Origin: DASUZB01 sp036377075
GTDB taxonomy: Bacteria; Actinomycetota; CALGFH01
Length of the DNA stretch: 64,000 nt
Reading direction: 5' to 3'
NCBI GenBank assembly: GCA_036377075.1
Contig: DASUZB010000088.1
Coordinates: forward strand, 15,951 to 79,950
Shown: piece by piece, positions 33,642-42,314 of the stretch
How positions within the stretch are numbered: position 1 is the first letter of the stretch
How the letters are laid out: every line of letters begins with the position of its first letter
The notes under the pieces: generated by a model
What the model was told of the DNA's origin: nothing
Databases searched by the model: none
What the model saw: only the letters and a program-made list of their open reading frames with translations
Position numbers and translations under genes: made by a program

Positions 33642-34604
33642 ATGCAAGCAGTCGCGGTCATGGAGTTCGGCGGGACGCCGAGCCTGCTGGAGCTGCCCCG
33701 GCCCGAGCCGGGGCCGCACGAGGTGCTGGTGCGGCTGGCGGCGGCGGGGGTGAACCCGATGGACCAGGCGGTCGCGGACGGGCAGTTCGAGGGCCGCCTG
33801 CCGCACACCTTTCCGCTGGTCCTGGGGTTCGACGGCGCCGGGGAGGTCGCGGCCACCGGTGGCGCGGTGACCCGCTTCGCCGTCGGTGACGAGGTCTACG
33901 GCCAGTTCTTCCATCCGCCGCTCGGCCGCTCCGGCAGCTACGCCGAGTACGCCGTGGTGCCGCAGCGGATGGACAACGGGGCGATCGGCCGGGCGCCGCG
34001 CGGCCTGCCACCGGGGCGGGCGGCGGCGGCGCCGACCGCGGCGATGACCGCCATCGGGCTGCTGGACGAGGTCGGCCTGCGCGCCGGGCAGACGGTGCTG
34101 ATCGTCGGCGCCAGCGGCGGCGTCGGCTGCTTCGCCACGCAGCTGGCGGCAGCCGTCGGCGCCCGGGTGATCGCGACCGCCCGGGGCGACGCGGCCGAGC
34201 AGCTCCGCGCGCTGGGCGCGGCACAGACCGTCGACTACGCGGCGGCTCCCCTGGACGAGCAGGTCCGCGCGGCCCACCTCGGCGGCGTGGACGTCCTTCT
34301 CGATCTGGTCAGCAACGGCGGTTCGGGCGCCTTCGAGGCCAACGCAAGCCTGGTCCGCGACGGCGGGACGGCCGCCTCGATCGTGTTCGCCGCCAGCCGG
34401 GCAGCACTGGACGGCCGGCGCGTCCGCGCCTTCGACTACCTGCTCCGCGACAAGGCGACCCTGCTCGACCGGCTCACCGCCGACCTCGACGCCGGGCGCC
34501 TACGGGTCCCGGTGGAGGCGGAGGTGCCGCTCCGTGACGCCCCGGCCCTGCTGGCGCGCCGGCGTCGCGGCGGCGCCCGCGGCAAGACGGTGGTCCGCGC
34601 CTGA
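33642..34604 (+). CDS. NAD(P)H-dependent zinc-free quinone-type oxidoreductase (320 aa)
   Basis: An MDR-superfamily protein starting MQAVAVMEFGG, with GVNPMDQAV (the family NPxD motif), a GroES-like N-terminal fold and the cofactor motif VLIVGASGGVGCFATQ near residue 150. The zinc-binding Cys residues of alcohol dehydrogenases are absent, so it should be a quinone oxidoreductase or enoyl reductase type. ATG 33642 follows GGAGGTGG. It faces the MmyB-like regulator and is probably its target. Substrate unknown. Confidence 0.85.
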   Translation: MQAVAVMEFGGTPSLLELPRPEPGPHEVLVRLAAAGVNPMDQAVADGQFEGRLPHTFPLVLGFDGAGEVAATGGAVTRFAVGDEVYGQFFHPPLGRSGSYAEYAVVPQRMDNGAIGRAPRGLPPGRAAAAPTAAMTAIGLLDEVGLRAGQTVLIVGASGGVGCFATQLAAAVGARVIATARGDAAEQLRALGAAQTVDYAAAPLDEQVRAAHLGGVDVLLDLVSNGGSGAFEANASLVRDGGTAASIVFAASRAALDGRRVRAFDYLLRDKATLLDRLTADLDAGRLRVPVEAEVPLRDAPALLARRRRGGARGKTVVRA

Positions 34605-34933
34605 AACGGCGCCGAAGCGACCCTCCTGCCGACGGACTACGACGCCACGGCCGCGCTCGCCGGCGCGTTGACCACCGCCGATACGGCGAGATAACGAGCC
34701 GCGCCGAGATCGCAACCTTCTGTATACCTTTTGTGACATGCGAGTGTTGTTATCTTGCGTGGCGATTGCGGCGAAGCGGCCGTCATCGTCGTTCAGCAGT
34801 ACCGGTCAGGTACGCAGTACTGAGGATTGGCGCAGTGCTGCGATTACCGTAGGTTGGAGTGGAATGGCAGACATAGGGTGTGAGCACGGTGCCGCCGACT
34901 AGAGGCACCGTCGCTACCGGGGGGGTAGACACC
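34605..34933 (+). promoter_or_regulatory. AT-richer leader/promoter region of the histidine kinase gene
   Basis: This 329 bp gap is noticeably less GC-rich than its surroundings. A possible promoter is TTGACC (34668-34673) with GATAAC (34690-34695) at 16 bp spacing. A TATACC at 34723 could be another -10. The proposed transcript would have a leader of over 200 nt containing a perfect 8 bp hairpin just before the start codon. Confidence 0.35.
34886..34911 (+). promoter_or_regulatory. Perfect 8 bp inverted repeat in the kinase leader
   Basis: ACGGTGCC (34886-34893) and GGCACCGT (34904-34911) form a perfect stem with a 10 nt loop, 22 bp before ATG 34934. It could be an RNA hairpin affecting translation or a dimeric-protein operator. 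If the upstream GTG at 34880 were the start, this repeat would instead be coding. Confidence 0.45.
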
Positions 34934-35683
34934 ATGCCGGCCCAGGCAAACGGCCTGCTCGAACAATCATCTGCGCGTACGCTTCGTGCCCGTGTGGGCC
35001 GGGGCGGGCGGCGCAAGCGCGCTTCCAAGCCGAACCTGTCGTGGGAGCGCCCGCTCGGCGGGCGCGAGGGGACGCCGGAGGCCACCGACTCGCCGGCGAT
35101 GCTGGCCCACGAGGTCAAGCGCCGGATCTCGGCCCTGCGGGTGGCCGCCGAGGCCGCCGGGGTGCTGCACCGCCGCGGCCACGACCCGCAGCCGATGATG
35201 GACCGGCTGCTCGGCGAGATCCACGAGCTCGAAGAGCTCACCCGCACCCTGCTCGACCGGGACCGGGCCGCCTCGTGCGAGGTGACCGACCTGGTCGGGG
35301 CGGCGCAGGCCGCCGCGGACACGGTCCGCGCCGCCAACCGCGCCCAGGTGGTGCTGGCCCACCCGTCCGAGCCGGTCGGGGCGGTCGCGCAGCCGGCCAT
35401 GGCACGCCAGGCGCTCGAGAACCTGATCGAGAACGCCTCGCGCTACGGCGAGGAGCCGGTCGAGGTCACCGTCCGCCAGGTCGGCGACTGGGCCGAGGTG
35501 GTCGTGGCCGACCGCGGGCCCGGCTGGGGTGGCTCCCCCAGGCGCGCCCACGACGGCAACGGGCTCGGCCTGGCGCTGGTCAGGCACGTGACCGAGGCGG
35601 CCGGTGGGCACGTGTGGAGCCGGGGCCGCCCCGGGGGCGGCACCATGCTGGGCCTGCGCCTCCCGGCCGCCGGCCTGGGGTAG
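34934..35683 (+). CDS. Soluble sensor histidine kinase without sensory or membrane domain (249 aa)
   Basis: After about 50 basic, disordered residues comes a dimerisation/phosphoacceptor region with LAHEVKRRISALRVAAE (His box), then the ATPase domain with LENLIENASRYG (N box), VVVADRGPGW (G1) and GNGLGLALVRHV (G2). No transmembrane segment or PAS/GAF domain is present, so it must sense an internal signal or receive it from a partner. ATG 34934 is preferred over GTG 34880. It is 47 bp upstream of a NarL regulator and forms a two-component pair with it, although HisKA-type kinases less often pair with NarL regulators. Confidence 0.8.
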   Translation: MPAQANGLLEQSSARTLRARVGRGGRRKRASKPNLSWERPLGGREGTPEATDSPAMLAHEVKRRISALRVAAEAAGVLHRRGHDPQPMMDRLLGEIHELEELTRTLLDRDRAASCEVTDLVGAAQAAADTVRAANRAQVVLAHPSEPVGAVAQPAMARQALENLIENASRYGEEPVEVTVRQVGDWAEVVVADRGPGWGGSPRRAHDGNGLGLALVRHVTEAAGGHVWSRGRPGGGTMLGLRLPAAGLG

Positions 35684-35730
35684 GGCGGCTGCTGGGGCCA
35701 GGCCGCAGCAGCGAATCGGGGGGGAAGCAG

Positions 35731-36408
35731 ATGAATGGCGAGATCAAGGTCGTGCTTGCCGACGACCACGAGGTGTTCGTCGAGGGCCTGTGCATGGTCC
35801 TGGCCGCAGAGGACGACCTGGAGATCGTGGCGACGGCCGTCGACGGCGTGAGTGCCCTGCAGGCGCTGGACGAGTACCGCCCGGACGTGCTGGTGCTCGA
35901 CGTCCACATGCCGGCCACCGACATCCAGCAGGTGATCGCGGCCGCGCGCCAGCGCGCGCCGCGGACGCGCGTGCTGATGCTGTCGGCCGACACCCGTCCG
36001 GACACCATCGGCGCGCTGCTGCGCGCCGGGGCGCACGGGTTCGTGCCCAAGGACGCCTCCTCCCGCCAGGTCGCCACGGCGATCCGCAAGCTGGTGGCGG
36101 GGCACCTCGACCCATTCGCCAGCTACGCCATGCCCAACGTCCGGCAGCAGCCGCGCAACCGCGAGATCGACCTGCTGGTCAGCAGCCTGAGCCCGCGGGA
36201 GCAGCAGATCCTGGCCCTGCTGGCGGCCGGCTGGAACAACCGCCGCATCGCCGAGAGCTGCTTCCTGTCGGTCAACACCGTCCGCACCCACGTGCAGAAC
36301 GTGCTGGTGAAGCTCGGCGTCCACTCCAAGCTGGAGGCCGCTGCGTTCGCGGTGCGCCACGGCGTGGTCCCGCCGGGCGGCGTCCCGGCGGCGTCGGGCT
36401 CGCTGTAG
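35731..36408 (+). CDS. NarL/FixJ-type response regulator (225 aa)
   Basis: The receiver domain is complete: acidic pair in VVLADDHEVF, phosphoacceptor Asp in VLVLDVHMP, and conserved Lys in FVPKDAS. A LuxR-type DNA-binding domain follows (LSPREQQILALLAAG, SVNTVRTHVQNVL). ATG 35731 follows a G-rich ribosome-binding site. The C-terminus HSKLEAAAFAV is nearly the same as in the regulator at 7170, suggesting common origin and perhaps related targets in the polysaccharide locus. It converges with the following giant gene, 33 bp between stops. Confidence 0.88.
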   Translation: MNGEIKVVLADDHEVFVEGLCMVLAAEDDLEIVATAVDGVSALQALDEYRPDVLVLDVHMPATDIQQVIAAARQRAPRTRVLMLSADTRPDTIGALLRAGAHGFVPKDASSRQVATAIRKLVAGHLDPFASYAMPNVRQQPRNREIDLLVSSLSPREQQILALLAAGWNNRRIAESCFLSVNTVRTHVQNVLVKLGVHSKLEAAAFAVRHGVVPPGGVPAASGSL

Positions 36409-36441
36409 GGAGGTCCGGCCGGCCGGCCGCCGGGCCCGGCG

Positions 36442-39400
36442 TCAGGTGACCGGTTCCTCGCCGGCAGCTCCAGGGGGAGGGCCGTGCCCGGGGGCCCGCC
36501 CGGACCCGTCGGCGGGACGCCCGGGGCTGGCGGTGCCACCTTGCTCCGAGTCCTCGACAGTGGGCCGAGGGTCGCCGCCCGCGCGCTCGGAACCACCGGC
36601 AGCGGCTCCCGGGCCTTCGGCACGGTGCTCGGCGCCGTCGGCTAGGCGCCCGGGGCCGGTGGGCCAGGTCATGGCGAAGTGGGGCATGGCCGGGGCGGGA
36701 GCACTTCCGCGGCGCAGCCGGCCGCGCACGGCGAGGACGACGGCGAGCAGCGCCCAGAGGACCAGCGCGGCCGCGAGGTGCAGGCCCAGGTCGAGGTCGT
36801 GCACCGCGGGGTAGCGGCCTCCTGGTGGCGGTAGCCCCGGAACGGGCTCGGGGCGGAGGGCCTCGGCGGGGATCATCCTGGCCCGCGCCGCCAGCGTGCC
36901 GAGCGGCGCCAGGTGCACCGCGCCCTGCGCGTCCGCCTCCAGGACCACGTCCTCGAACGCCTGGCGGACCAGGCCGCCCGGCAGGTGGTGCGGCGGCGAG
37001 ACGGGCGCGCCGAAGCGCGCCGCCGCGAGCTGCCAGACCGCCGGGTTCGCGGTCGCCGGCTCCTCGCCCAGGTAGAAGCGGGCGATGCTGGGCTCGGCGA
37101 GCAGCAGCCGCCGCTGCGCGATGCTCGGCGGCGGCGCCGTCTCCGCCTTCGGCAGCTGGGCCGCGGCCAGCAGGGCGGGCGCCTGCCTGGACAGCCTCGT
37201 CAGCAGGTCGACCGGCCGGGCGAGGGGCTGGCCCCCCTGCGGGTCCGGCACGGTGCCGAGGAACATGGTGTCGAACGCCTGCACGGTCCGGCCGCCGTCG
37301 CGCCACGGCCGGCTGAGCGCCCGACCGGCCACCGCCTTGCCGCCGACCGCCTGGTAGCCCGACCAGAAGCGGCCGCCGGCCGCGTCGAGGACGGCGAAGC
37401 CGCCGCAGGCCGACCCGGCCGCGTTCTCGAACACCCCGCCGGCGACCCGCTGCAGGTCGGCCACGCGGCTGCCCGGCGGTTGCTGCACCTCCCAGAACTG
37501 CACCGTGCCGAGGCTCGGGCTGGCGATGCTGGCGACGCGGCGACCGTTGGCGCCGAGCCAGCTCGCCAACCCGCCGCCCGCCTGGTCGCCGCGGAGCAGG
37601 AAGTAGCGCACGCCGCTGCCGAGCGCGGCCGGCCCGTCGGCGAACGTGGTGACCCGGCGGGTCCCCACGGCGAACAGGTCGGGATCGGCCGGGTCGGCGC
37701 CGTTCACCGCGGAGCAGGAGGGCGTCTTCGCGGCGACCAGCGTGGCCATGTGGGCCAGGGCGTCGTCGGCGCGGCCGTAGCGCCCGTCCCAGCCCTGGCC
37801 ACCGGCCACCAGCAGCGCGAGCACGGCCAGCGAGACCGTCACCGTGGCGACCCGGCGGGCCGGGGGGCCCTGGCCGGCGAGCAGGTCGCGGAACGCGCCC
37901 AAGCCCAGGGCGACGGCGGCGACCGCGCCGGGCACCAGGTAGGCGAGCCAGGACTCGTCCAGCGCGCCGACCGCCACCAGCAGGATCCCGGCGGCCAGGC
38001 CGGTCAGGTTCCAGGCGGCGAGGAACCGGCCGGCACGCTCGCCGCGCCGCCAGACCGCGACCACCGCGGGCAGGGCGAGTGCCAGCACGGCGAGGGTGGC
38101 GAGGTCGCGCGGGAACGCCAGCTCCAGCGGCCGGCTCAGCGGCAGCCCACGGTCCGACCCGGTCAGGTGGGCCAGGGCGGCGAGGCGATCCAGCCGCGGC
38201 CCGAGCCCGGCGGCGCCTGGGGCGCGCACCACCCAGGCGGCGAACGCGGCCCAGAAGCCGAACCCGACCGCCAGCGCGGCCAGCGCCTTGCCGGCGAGGC
38301 CGGCGACCTCCTCCCAGCCGCGGACGGCCAGCGCGAACCCGAGCGGCACCAGCAGCAGGACCAGGCTGCGCCCGTCGGCCAGCAGGGCGACGCCGGAGGC
38401 CAGGCCCACCGCCGGGACGAACGCGGCGGCACCGCGCTCGTGCAGCAGCCAGGCCAGCAGCAGGACGACCAGGCCGGCCGCGAGGCCGACGGACTCGACG
38501 GTCAGCACCCGGCCGGCGCCGGTGAGCACCGGGTCGAGCGCGGCGACCAGCCCGGCGGCGGCGGCGATGGCGAAGCGCAGCACGGTGTCGCGCCGTCGCT
38601 CGGTGAGCGCGAGGACGAGCAGCACCAGCAGCGCGGTGGCCAGTCCCCGGAAGCCGCTCGAGGACAGCCGCGCGTGCTGCACGGTCTGGACCAGCTCCTC
38701 GTCGGCACGCCCGCTCGCCAGCAGCCAGCCAGCGTGCGCCGCCAGGGCGAGCGGCGGCTGGTCGAGGACGGGCTGGCCGCGCCAGGCCATCCCGCTCCCG
38801 CTGGCGACGCTGCGGGCGACCTGGGCGATGGCGGCCTCGCCGGCGCCGATCTCCGGGCTGCGGGCGCTGAACAGCCCGGAGACGAGCACGGCGAGGCTGC
38901 CGAGCAGCAGTGCCACGAGCAGGCGCGCGAACGCGGGCGCCGGCCCGGCCAAACCCTCGACGACCGGTGCCATGACCCGTTCGCCCGGCTGCCCCGCCGG
39001 CGCCCGCACGGCGCCGGGCGGCGCCGTGCTGGCTGGCGGCGGCGGGTGAGCGCCCGCGGCGGGCCTTGCCTGCACGGGCTCGGCCACGGCCGCGGCACGC
39101 TCCGCCGCCGCGGCGACCTCGGAGCGCCCACCGGCCCGCCGGCGCGGCAACCCGGTCCGCAGGTCGACCACCGGCTTCGGTGCCTCCTCCCCCGCCGGGA
39201 CGGCGGGCTGCCCGCGGTCGCGCTCCGCCGTGACCCCGGGCTGCCGGTCGGCCGGACGGAACGGCGATGGCTGGTCCCCTGCGCCTCCGGGAACCGTCGG
39301 GGCGGGCGGCGCCTCCGCCGACTCGGCGGCGCGCCGCATGTCCGACAGCGGGCGCCGCGGGTCCGCCGGTCGCCCGGGAGCGGGAGCCTCGGGCCCCTCG

Positions 39401-40932
39401 CCGGTGCCCGGCGGCACCGGCTCGACCCGCCGCACGGAACCCGGGACCCCAGGCGGCGGCCCCGCGCCGACGCCCGGCGGCACCGGGTCGACCCGCCGCA
39501 CGGGGCCTGGAGCCCGGACCGACCCCTCGCCGGCAACGGGCGGACCCGGCGCGACCCGCCAACCGGCACCTGGGGCACCAGGTGGCCCCTCCGCGGCGCC
39601 CCAGGGCGCCGGGGAGGCCCGCCGCCCGGGATCCTCCGCGGCCGGCGCTTCCCGTGTGGCGCCGGGCCGGCGCGGGTCCGCCGGAGGGCGTGGCGGATCC
39701 GCCGGCGGCCGCTCGGTTGCGCCTGGTGGGCGTGCCGCCGCCGGCCCGACCGAACCGGCCGGGGGCGGATCGGCGGCGGGCGCGAGCGGCCGCCATGGCT
39801 CCGTCGGCCGGCCGAGGTCCGGCATGGCGGGAGGTCCCTGCGCCGCACGGGGTGGCTGCCCACGGTGCGGCGGGGGCGGGGAGTCGCCGGCCGTCGGCGC
39901 TTGGCGGGCGGGGCCGGGCGTCCCCTTGTCGGGTGGTTCCACGGCGGTCCCGTCCGCGCGCCGGCCGTGCGGCGCGAACCAGTCGAACAGCGGCCGCGCG
40001 GCCCGCTGGTCGGGCTCGGCGGCCGCGCCGAGCTCCTCCGGCCGCACCTTCTCCGGCGTGCCCGGCGACGCGGTGCGCGACGGCCGGTCGACCCCACCCG
40101 GGAACCTGGTCCGGGGCGCGTCCGGGCTCGGCGGTTGCCCCGCCGCGGTACCTGCCCTCGGGCCAGGGCCAGGGCCGGACCACGGCGGCGGCGCGGCGCC
40201 CGCCGGCGGAGGGGCCGTCGGGCCGGGCGGCGGCGCGCTGCCCGCGGGACCAGCCGGGCGAGCGGGCGGGCCGGGCGGTGGCGCGGCGCCCGCGGGACCA
40301 GCCGGGCGAGACGGCGAACCGGGTGGCGGCGCCGCAGCTGCGGGGCGGGTCGGCGAATCGGCGGGCGGCGGGGCGGCGGTCTGGCGGGCCGGAGGACCGG
40401 GCGTCGGCGCGGCGCCGGCGGGTCCAGCAGCCGGGCTGGACAGCGGCGCGGCGGCTCCCTGCGGGCGGGCGGGCGGACCGGGCGGCGTCGGCTCGGCGGC
40501 GGCCGGCGGACCGGGCTGTGCTGGACCATGCGCCGCGGCCCCGCTCGCGCCGCCGGACTGGTGCTGGTCCGGGCCGGCGCGGCGGCGGCGGGCCGTGGCG
40601 GGCGGCACGACCAGCTCGCGGATCAGGTCGTCGAGCTGGAAGGGCCGGAACAACACCCGGCAGGACCGGTCACCGTCGAAGGAACGGTCCTGCTCGCCGG
40701 GGACGAGCAGCACCACCACGCGGCCGGGGAACCACTCGCGGATGGACCGATAGGCGCCCTTTCGTAGCTCGCCGGGGAGGTCGAGCACCAGCGTGTCGGC
40801 GGCGGGGTCGAGCTCGCCCGGCTGGCCCTCCGGGGACTCGAACTGCTGCACCCGGTCCTCGATCGGCAGCAGGGTCCGCAGCGCGACGGTGAGGCCCGCG
40901 TCGCGGGTGAACAGCACGATCCGCCTAGGCAT
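36442..40932 (-). CDS. Receiver-like domain fused through a Pro-rich linker to a GT-C/ArnT-like membrane protein (1496 aa)
   Basis: Residues 1-110 resemble a response-regulator receiver: Asp51 in VLDLP lies at the phosphoacceptor position and FRPFQLDDLI at the usual KPF site (Arg replaces Lys). Residues about 115-645 are a Pro/Ala/Gly-rich, Arg-containing disordered linker with repeated PPPGPPARPAGPAG units. From about 650, some eleven membrane helices follow, and the first loop reads GAGEAAIAQVARSV then QPVLDQPPLAL, the pattern of ArnT/PMT lipid-linked-sugar transferases with DE changed to GE. A soluble domain (about 1050-1375), a last helix and a charged Pro-rich tail complete it. It may glycosylate exported targets under cytoplasmic control. 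The domain edges are estimates. Confidence 0.75.
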   Translation of the reverse strand: MPRRIVLFTRDAGLTVALRTLLPIEDRVQQFESPEGQPGELDPAADTLVLDLPGELRKGAYRSIREWFPGRVVVLLVPGEQDRSFDGDRSCRVLFRPFQLDDLIRELVVPPATARRRRAGPDQHQSGGASGAAAHGPAQPGPPAAAEPTPPGPPARPQGAAAPLSSPAAGPAGAAPTPGPPARQTAAPPPADSPTRPAAAAPPPGSPSRPAGPAGAAPPPGPPARPAGPAGSAPPPGPTAPPPAGAAPPPWSGPGPGPRAGTAAGQPPSPDAPRTRFPGGVDRPSRTASPGTPEKVRPEELGAAAEPDQRAARPLFDWFAPHGRRADGTAVEPPDKGTPGPARQAPTAGDSPPPPHRGQPPRAAQGPPAMPDLGRPTEPWRPLAPAADPPPAGSVGPAAARPPGATERPPADPPRPPADPRRPGATREAPAAEDPGRRASPAPWGAAEGPPGAPGAGWRVAPGPPVAGEGSVRAPGPVRRVDPVPPGVGAGPPPGVPGSVRRVEPVPPGTGEGPEAPAPGRPADPRRPLSDMRRAAESAEAPPAPTVPGGAGDQPSPFRPADRQPGVTAERDRGQPAVPAGEEAPKPVVDLRTGLPRRRAGGRSEVAAAAERAAAVAEPVQARPAAGAHPPPPASTAPPGAVRAPAGQPGERVMAPVVEGLAGPAPAFARLLVALLLGSLAVLVSGLFSARSPEIGAGEAAIAQVARSVASGSGMAWRGQPVLDQPPLALAAHAGWLLASGRADEELVQTVQHARLSSSGFRGLATALLVLLVLALTERRRDTVLRFAIAAAAGLVAALDPVLTGAGRVLTVESVGLAAGLVVLLLAWLLHERGAAAFVPAVGLASGVALLADGRSLVLLLVPLGFALAVRGWEEVAGLAGKALAALAVGFGFWAAFAAWVVRAPGAAGLGPRLDRLAALAHLTGSDRGLPLSRPLELAFPRDLATLAVLALALPAVVAVWRRGERAGRFLAAWNLTGLAAGILLVAVGALDESWLAYLVPGAVAAVALGLGAFRDLLAGQGPPARRVATVTVSLAVLALLVAGGQGWDGRYGRADDALAHMATLVAAKTPSCSAVNGADPADPDLFAVGTRRVTTFADGPAALGSGVRYFLLRGDQAGGGLASWLGANGRRVASIASPSLGTVQFWEVQQPPGSRVADLQRVAGGVFENAAGSACGGFAVLDAAGGRFWSGYQAVGGKAVAGRALSRPWRDGGRTVQAFDTMFLGTVPDPQGGQPLARPVDLLTRLSRQAPALLAAAQLPKAETAPPPSIAQRRLLLAEPSIARFYLGEEPATANPAVWQLAAARFGAPVSPPHHLPGGLVRQAFEDVVLEADAQGAVHLAPLGTLAARARMIPAEALRPEPVPGLPPPGGRYPAVHDLDLGLHLAAALVLWALLAVVLAVRGRLRRGSAPAPAMPHFAMTWPTGPGRLADGAEHRAEGPGAAAGGSERAGGDPRPTVEDSEQGGTASPGRPADGSGRAPGHGPPPGAAGEEPVT

Positions 40933-41409
40933 CGGCCGACCCGCCCGTCACGGGGACGGCGGAATTCTCCCTGGATCCGCCCTGGCCGACCGCCTCGCGC
41001 CCGCCGGCCTGGGCGCCCAACGGCACGGCCCTCCACGGCGAGATCCCCGCGGTCACCAGCTCCACGGTAGCTGGGCGCCGCAGCCGGGCACCACGACGGA
41101 ATGCCGGCGAGCTGGCACTGCGTCCCCCTCCGACGTTCGGTGGCTCGGCCGCCGCCACTGGCTCGTTCCCCACGAGCCGGCGCGCCGGCCACGGCCCCGA
41201 CCGCCGCCAAGTGAGGGAGCGGGGCGGGACCAGCCTGAACGCACCTATCTTGCCTGCACCCGACGCTCGGCGCCATTTTCAGTAGAAGCTGCCAGACAGC
41301 CTGATCTACACGAACAGGAGTCGCCGGCGGACGGCCATCGCCCTGGATGCTGTCACCCCCCTCGCTTAGGCTGCCGTCCCACATGCCAGGCGGGTGCGAG
41401 GAGGCAACG
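40933..41409. other. Intergenic region upstream of two divergent genes
   Basis: This 477 bp gap must carry promoters for the giant leftward gene and the NTF2-like rightward gene. The right part (41244-41330) is less GC-rich. An 82-codon leftward frame at 40925-41173 overlaps the giant gene start but has mixed third positions and no ribosome-binding site, so I do not call it. GAGGAGG at 41398-41404 is the ribosome-binding site for the rightward gene. Confidence 0.4.
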
Positions 41410-41814
41410 GTGGACGTCCACGAGGCGGCCCGGCGCTGGGCCGAGACCTGGGAGGCGGGCTGGCGGAACCACGACGTCGACGCCGTCGCCGCGCTGTACG
41501 CGCCGGACTGCGTCTACCGGTCGCACCCGTTCCGCCCCCCGAACCAGGGCCGCGCCGGCGCCGTCGCCTACGTCAGCAGGGCCTTCGCCACCGAGGCGGA
41601 TCCCGATCCCCACTTCGTGGTCGTCGCGGTCGCGGGCGACCGCGCCGCGGTGGAGTGGTGGTGCAGCGCCACCGACCAGGGCGAGCCGGTGACCCTGGCG
41701 GGCGCCTCGATGGTCCGCTTCGACGCCGACGGCCTGGTGGTCCAGGAGCACGACTACTGGAACCAGGCCGACGCCATCGAGCAGCCGTTCGCCGGCTGGG
41801 GCTGGGGCGCCTGA
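41410..41814 (+). CDS. NTF2-like/SnoaL-fold protein (134 aa)
   Basis: A small cone-shaped NTF2-like domain protein, with WRNHDVDAVAALYAPDCVY at the N-terminal helix/loop and VRFDADGLVVQEHDYWN at the end, as in SnoaL-like proteins. The GTG at 41410 follows GAGGAGG by 5 bp; an upstream ATG in frame at 41383 is possible. No catalytic residues can be assigned; members may be isomerases, dehydratases or ligand binders. It converges with the HIT gene, 8 bp between stops. Confidence 0.75.
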   Translation: MDVHEAARRWAETWEAGWRNHDVDAVAALYAPDCVYRSHPFRPPNQGRAGAVAYVSRAFATEADPDPHFVVVAVAGDRAAVEWWCSATDQGEPVTLAGASMVRFDADGLVVQEHDYWNQADAIEQPFAGWGWGA

Positions 41815-41822
41815 GCGGCGGC

Positions 41823-42314
41823 TCAGCCAGAGGCCGCGAAGTGGGGAGCGAGCTTCTCGTAGGTCTCCTCGAGCAGCTCGGGCAGGACCTTCGTCTGGGC
41901 GACGACCGGCATGAAGTTGGTGTCGCCGCCCCAGCGCGGCACCAGGTGCAGGTGGACGTGGTCGGCGATCCCGGCGCCGCTGACCCGGCCGAGGTTCATG
42001 CCGAGGTTGAAGCCGTGCGGGCCGCTCTCGGCCTGCAGCGCCGCGATCGCGGTGCCGGTCATCGCCATCATCTCGCCCAGCTCGTCCGGGGTCAGCTCGC
42101 CGTACTCGCCGACGTGCCGGAACGGCATCACCATCAGGTGCCCCGGGTTGTAGGGGTAGGCGTTGAGCATCGCGTAGACGCGCTCGCCCCTGCCGAGGAT
42201 GTGGTTGGCCGCGTCGTCGCCGCGCGCGGGCAGCTCGCACAGCACGCAGCCCTCGTCCCGGCCACCCTGGCGGATGTAGGCCATGCGCCACGGCGTCCAG
42301 AGGCGGTCGGTCAC
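41823..42314 (-). CDS. HIT-family nucleotide hydrolase/phosphorylase (163 aa)
   Basis: HVHLHLVPRW is the His-triad motif and CVLCELPARG near the N-terminus supplies a zinc-type Cys pair. FNLGMNLGRVSGAGIADH is typical of the actinobacterial Ap4A phosphorylase-like branch found beside thrS in mycobacteria. It would split or hydrolyse dinucleoside polyphosphates such as Ap4A, which threonyl-tRNA synthetase can generate. GTG 42314 overlaps the thrS stop by 4 bp, so the two are translationally coupled. Confidence 0.88.
   Translation of the reverse strand: MTDRLWTPWRMAYIRQGGRDEGCVLCELPARGDDAANHILGRGERVYAMLNAYPYNPGHLMVMPFRHVGEYGELTPDELGEMMAMTGTAIAALQAESGPHGFNLGMNLGRVSGAGIADHVHLHLVPRWGGDTNFMPVVAQTKVLPELLEETYEKLAPHFAASG

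Noticed and set aside
36913..40767. Very long open frame opposite the 1496-residue gene
   Set aside because: Its product is low-complexity Arg/Gly/Gln-rich with no domains, and third positions follow the other strand. It is an antisense shadow caused by high GC.
40925..41173. 82-codon leftward frame overlapping the giant gene start
   Set aside because: No ribosome-binding site, mixed third-position bases in the first part and no recognisable feature. It could be a small coupled gene but cannot be supported.
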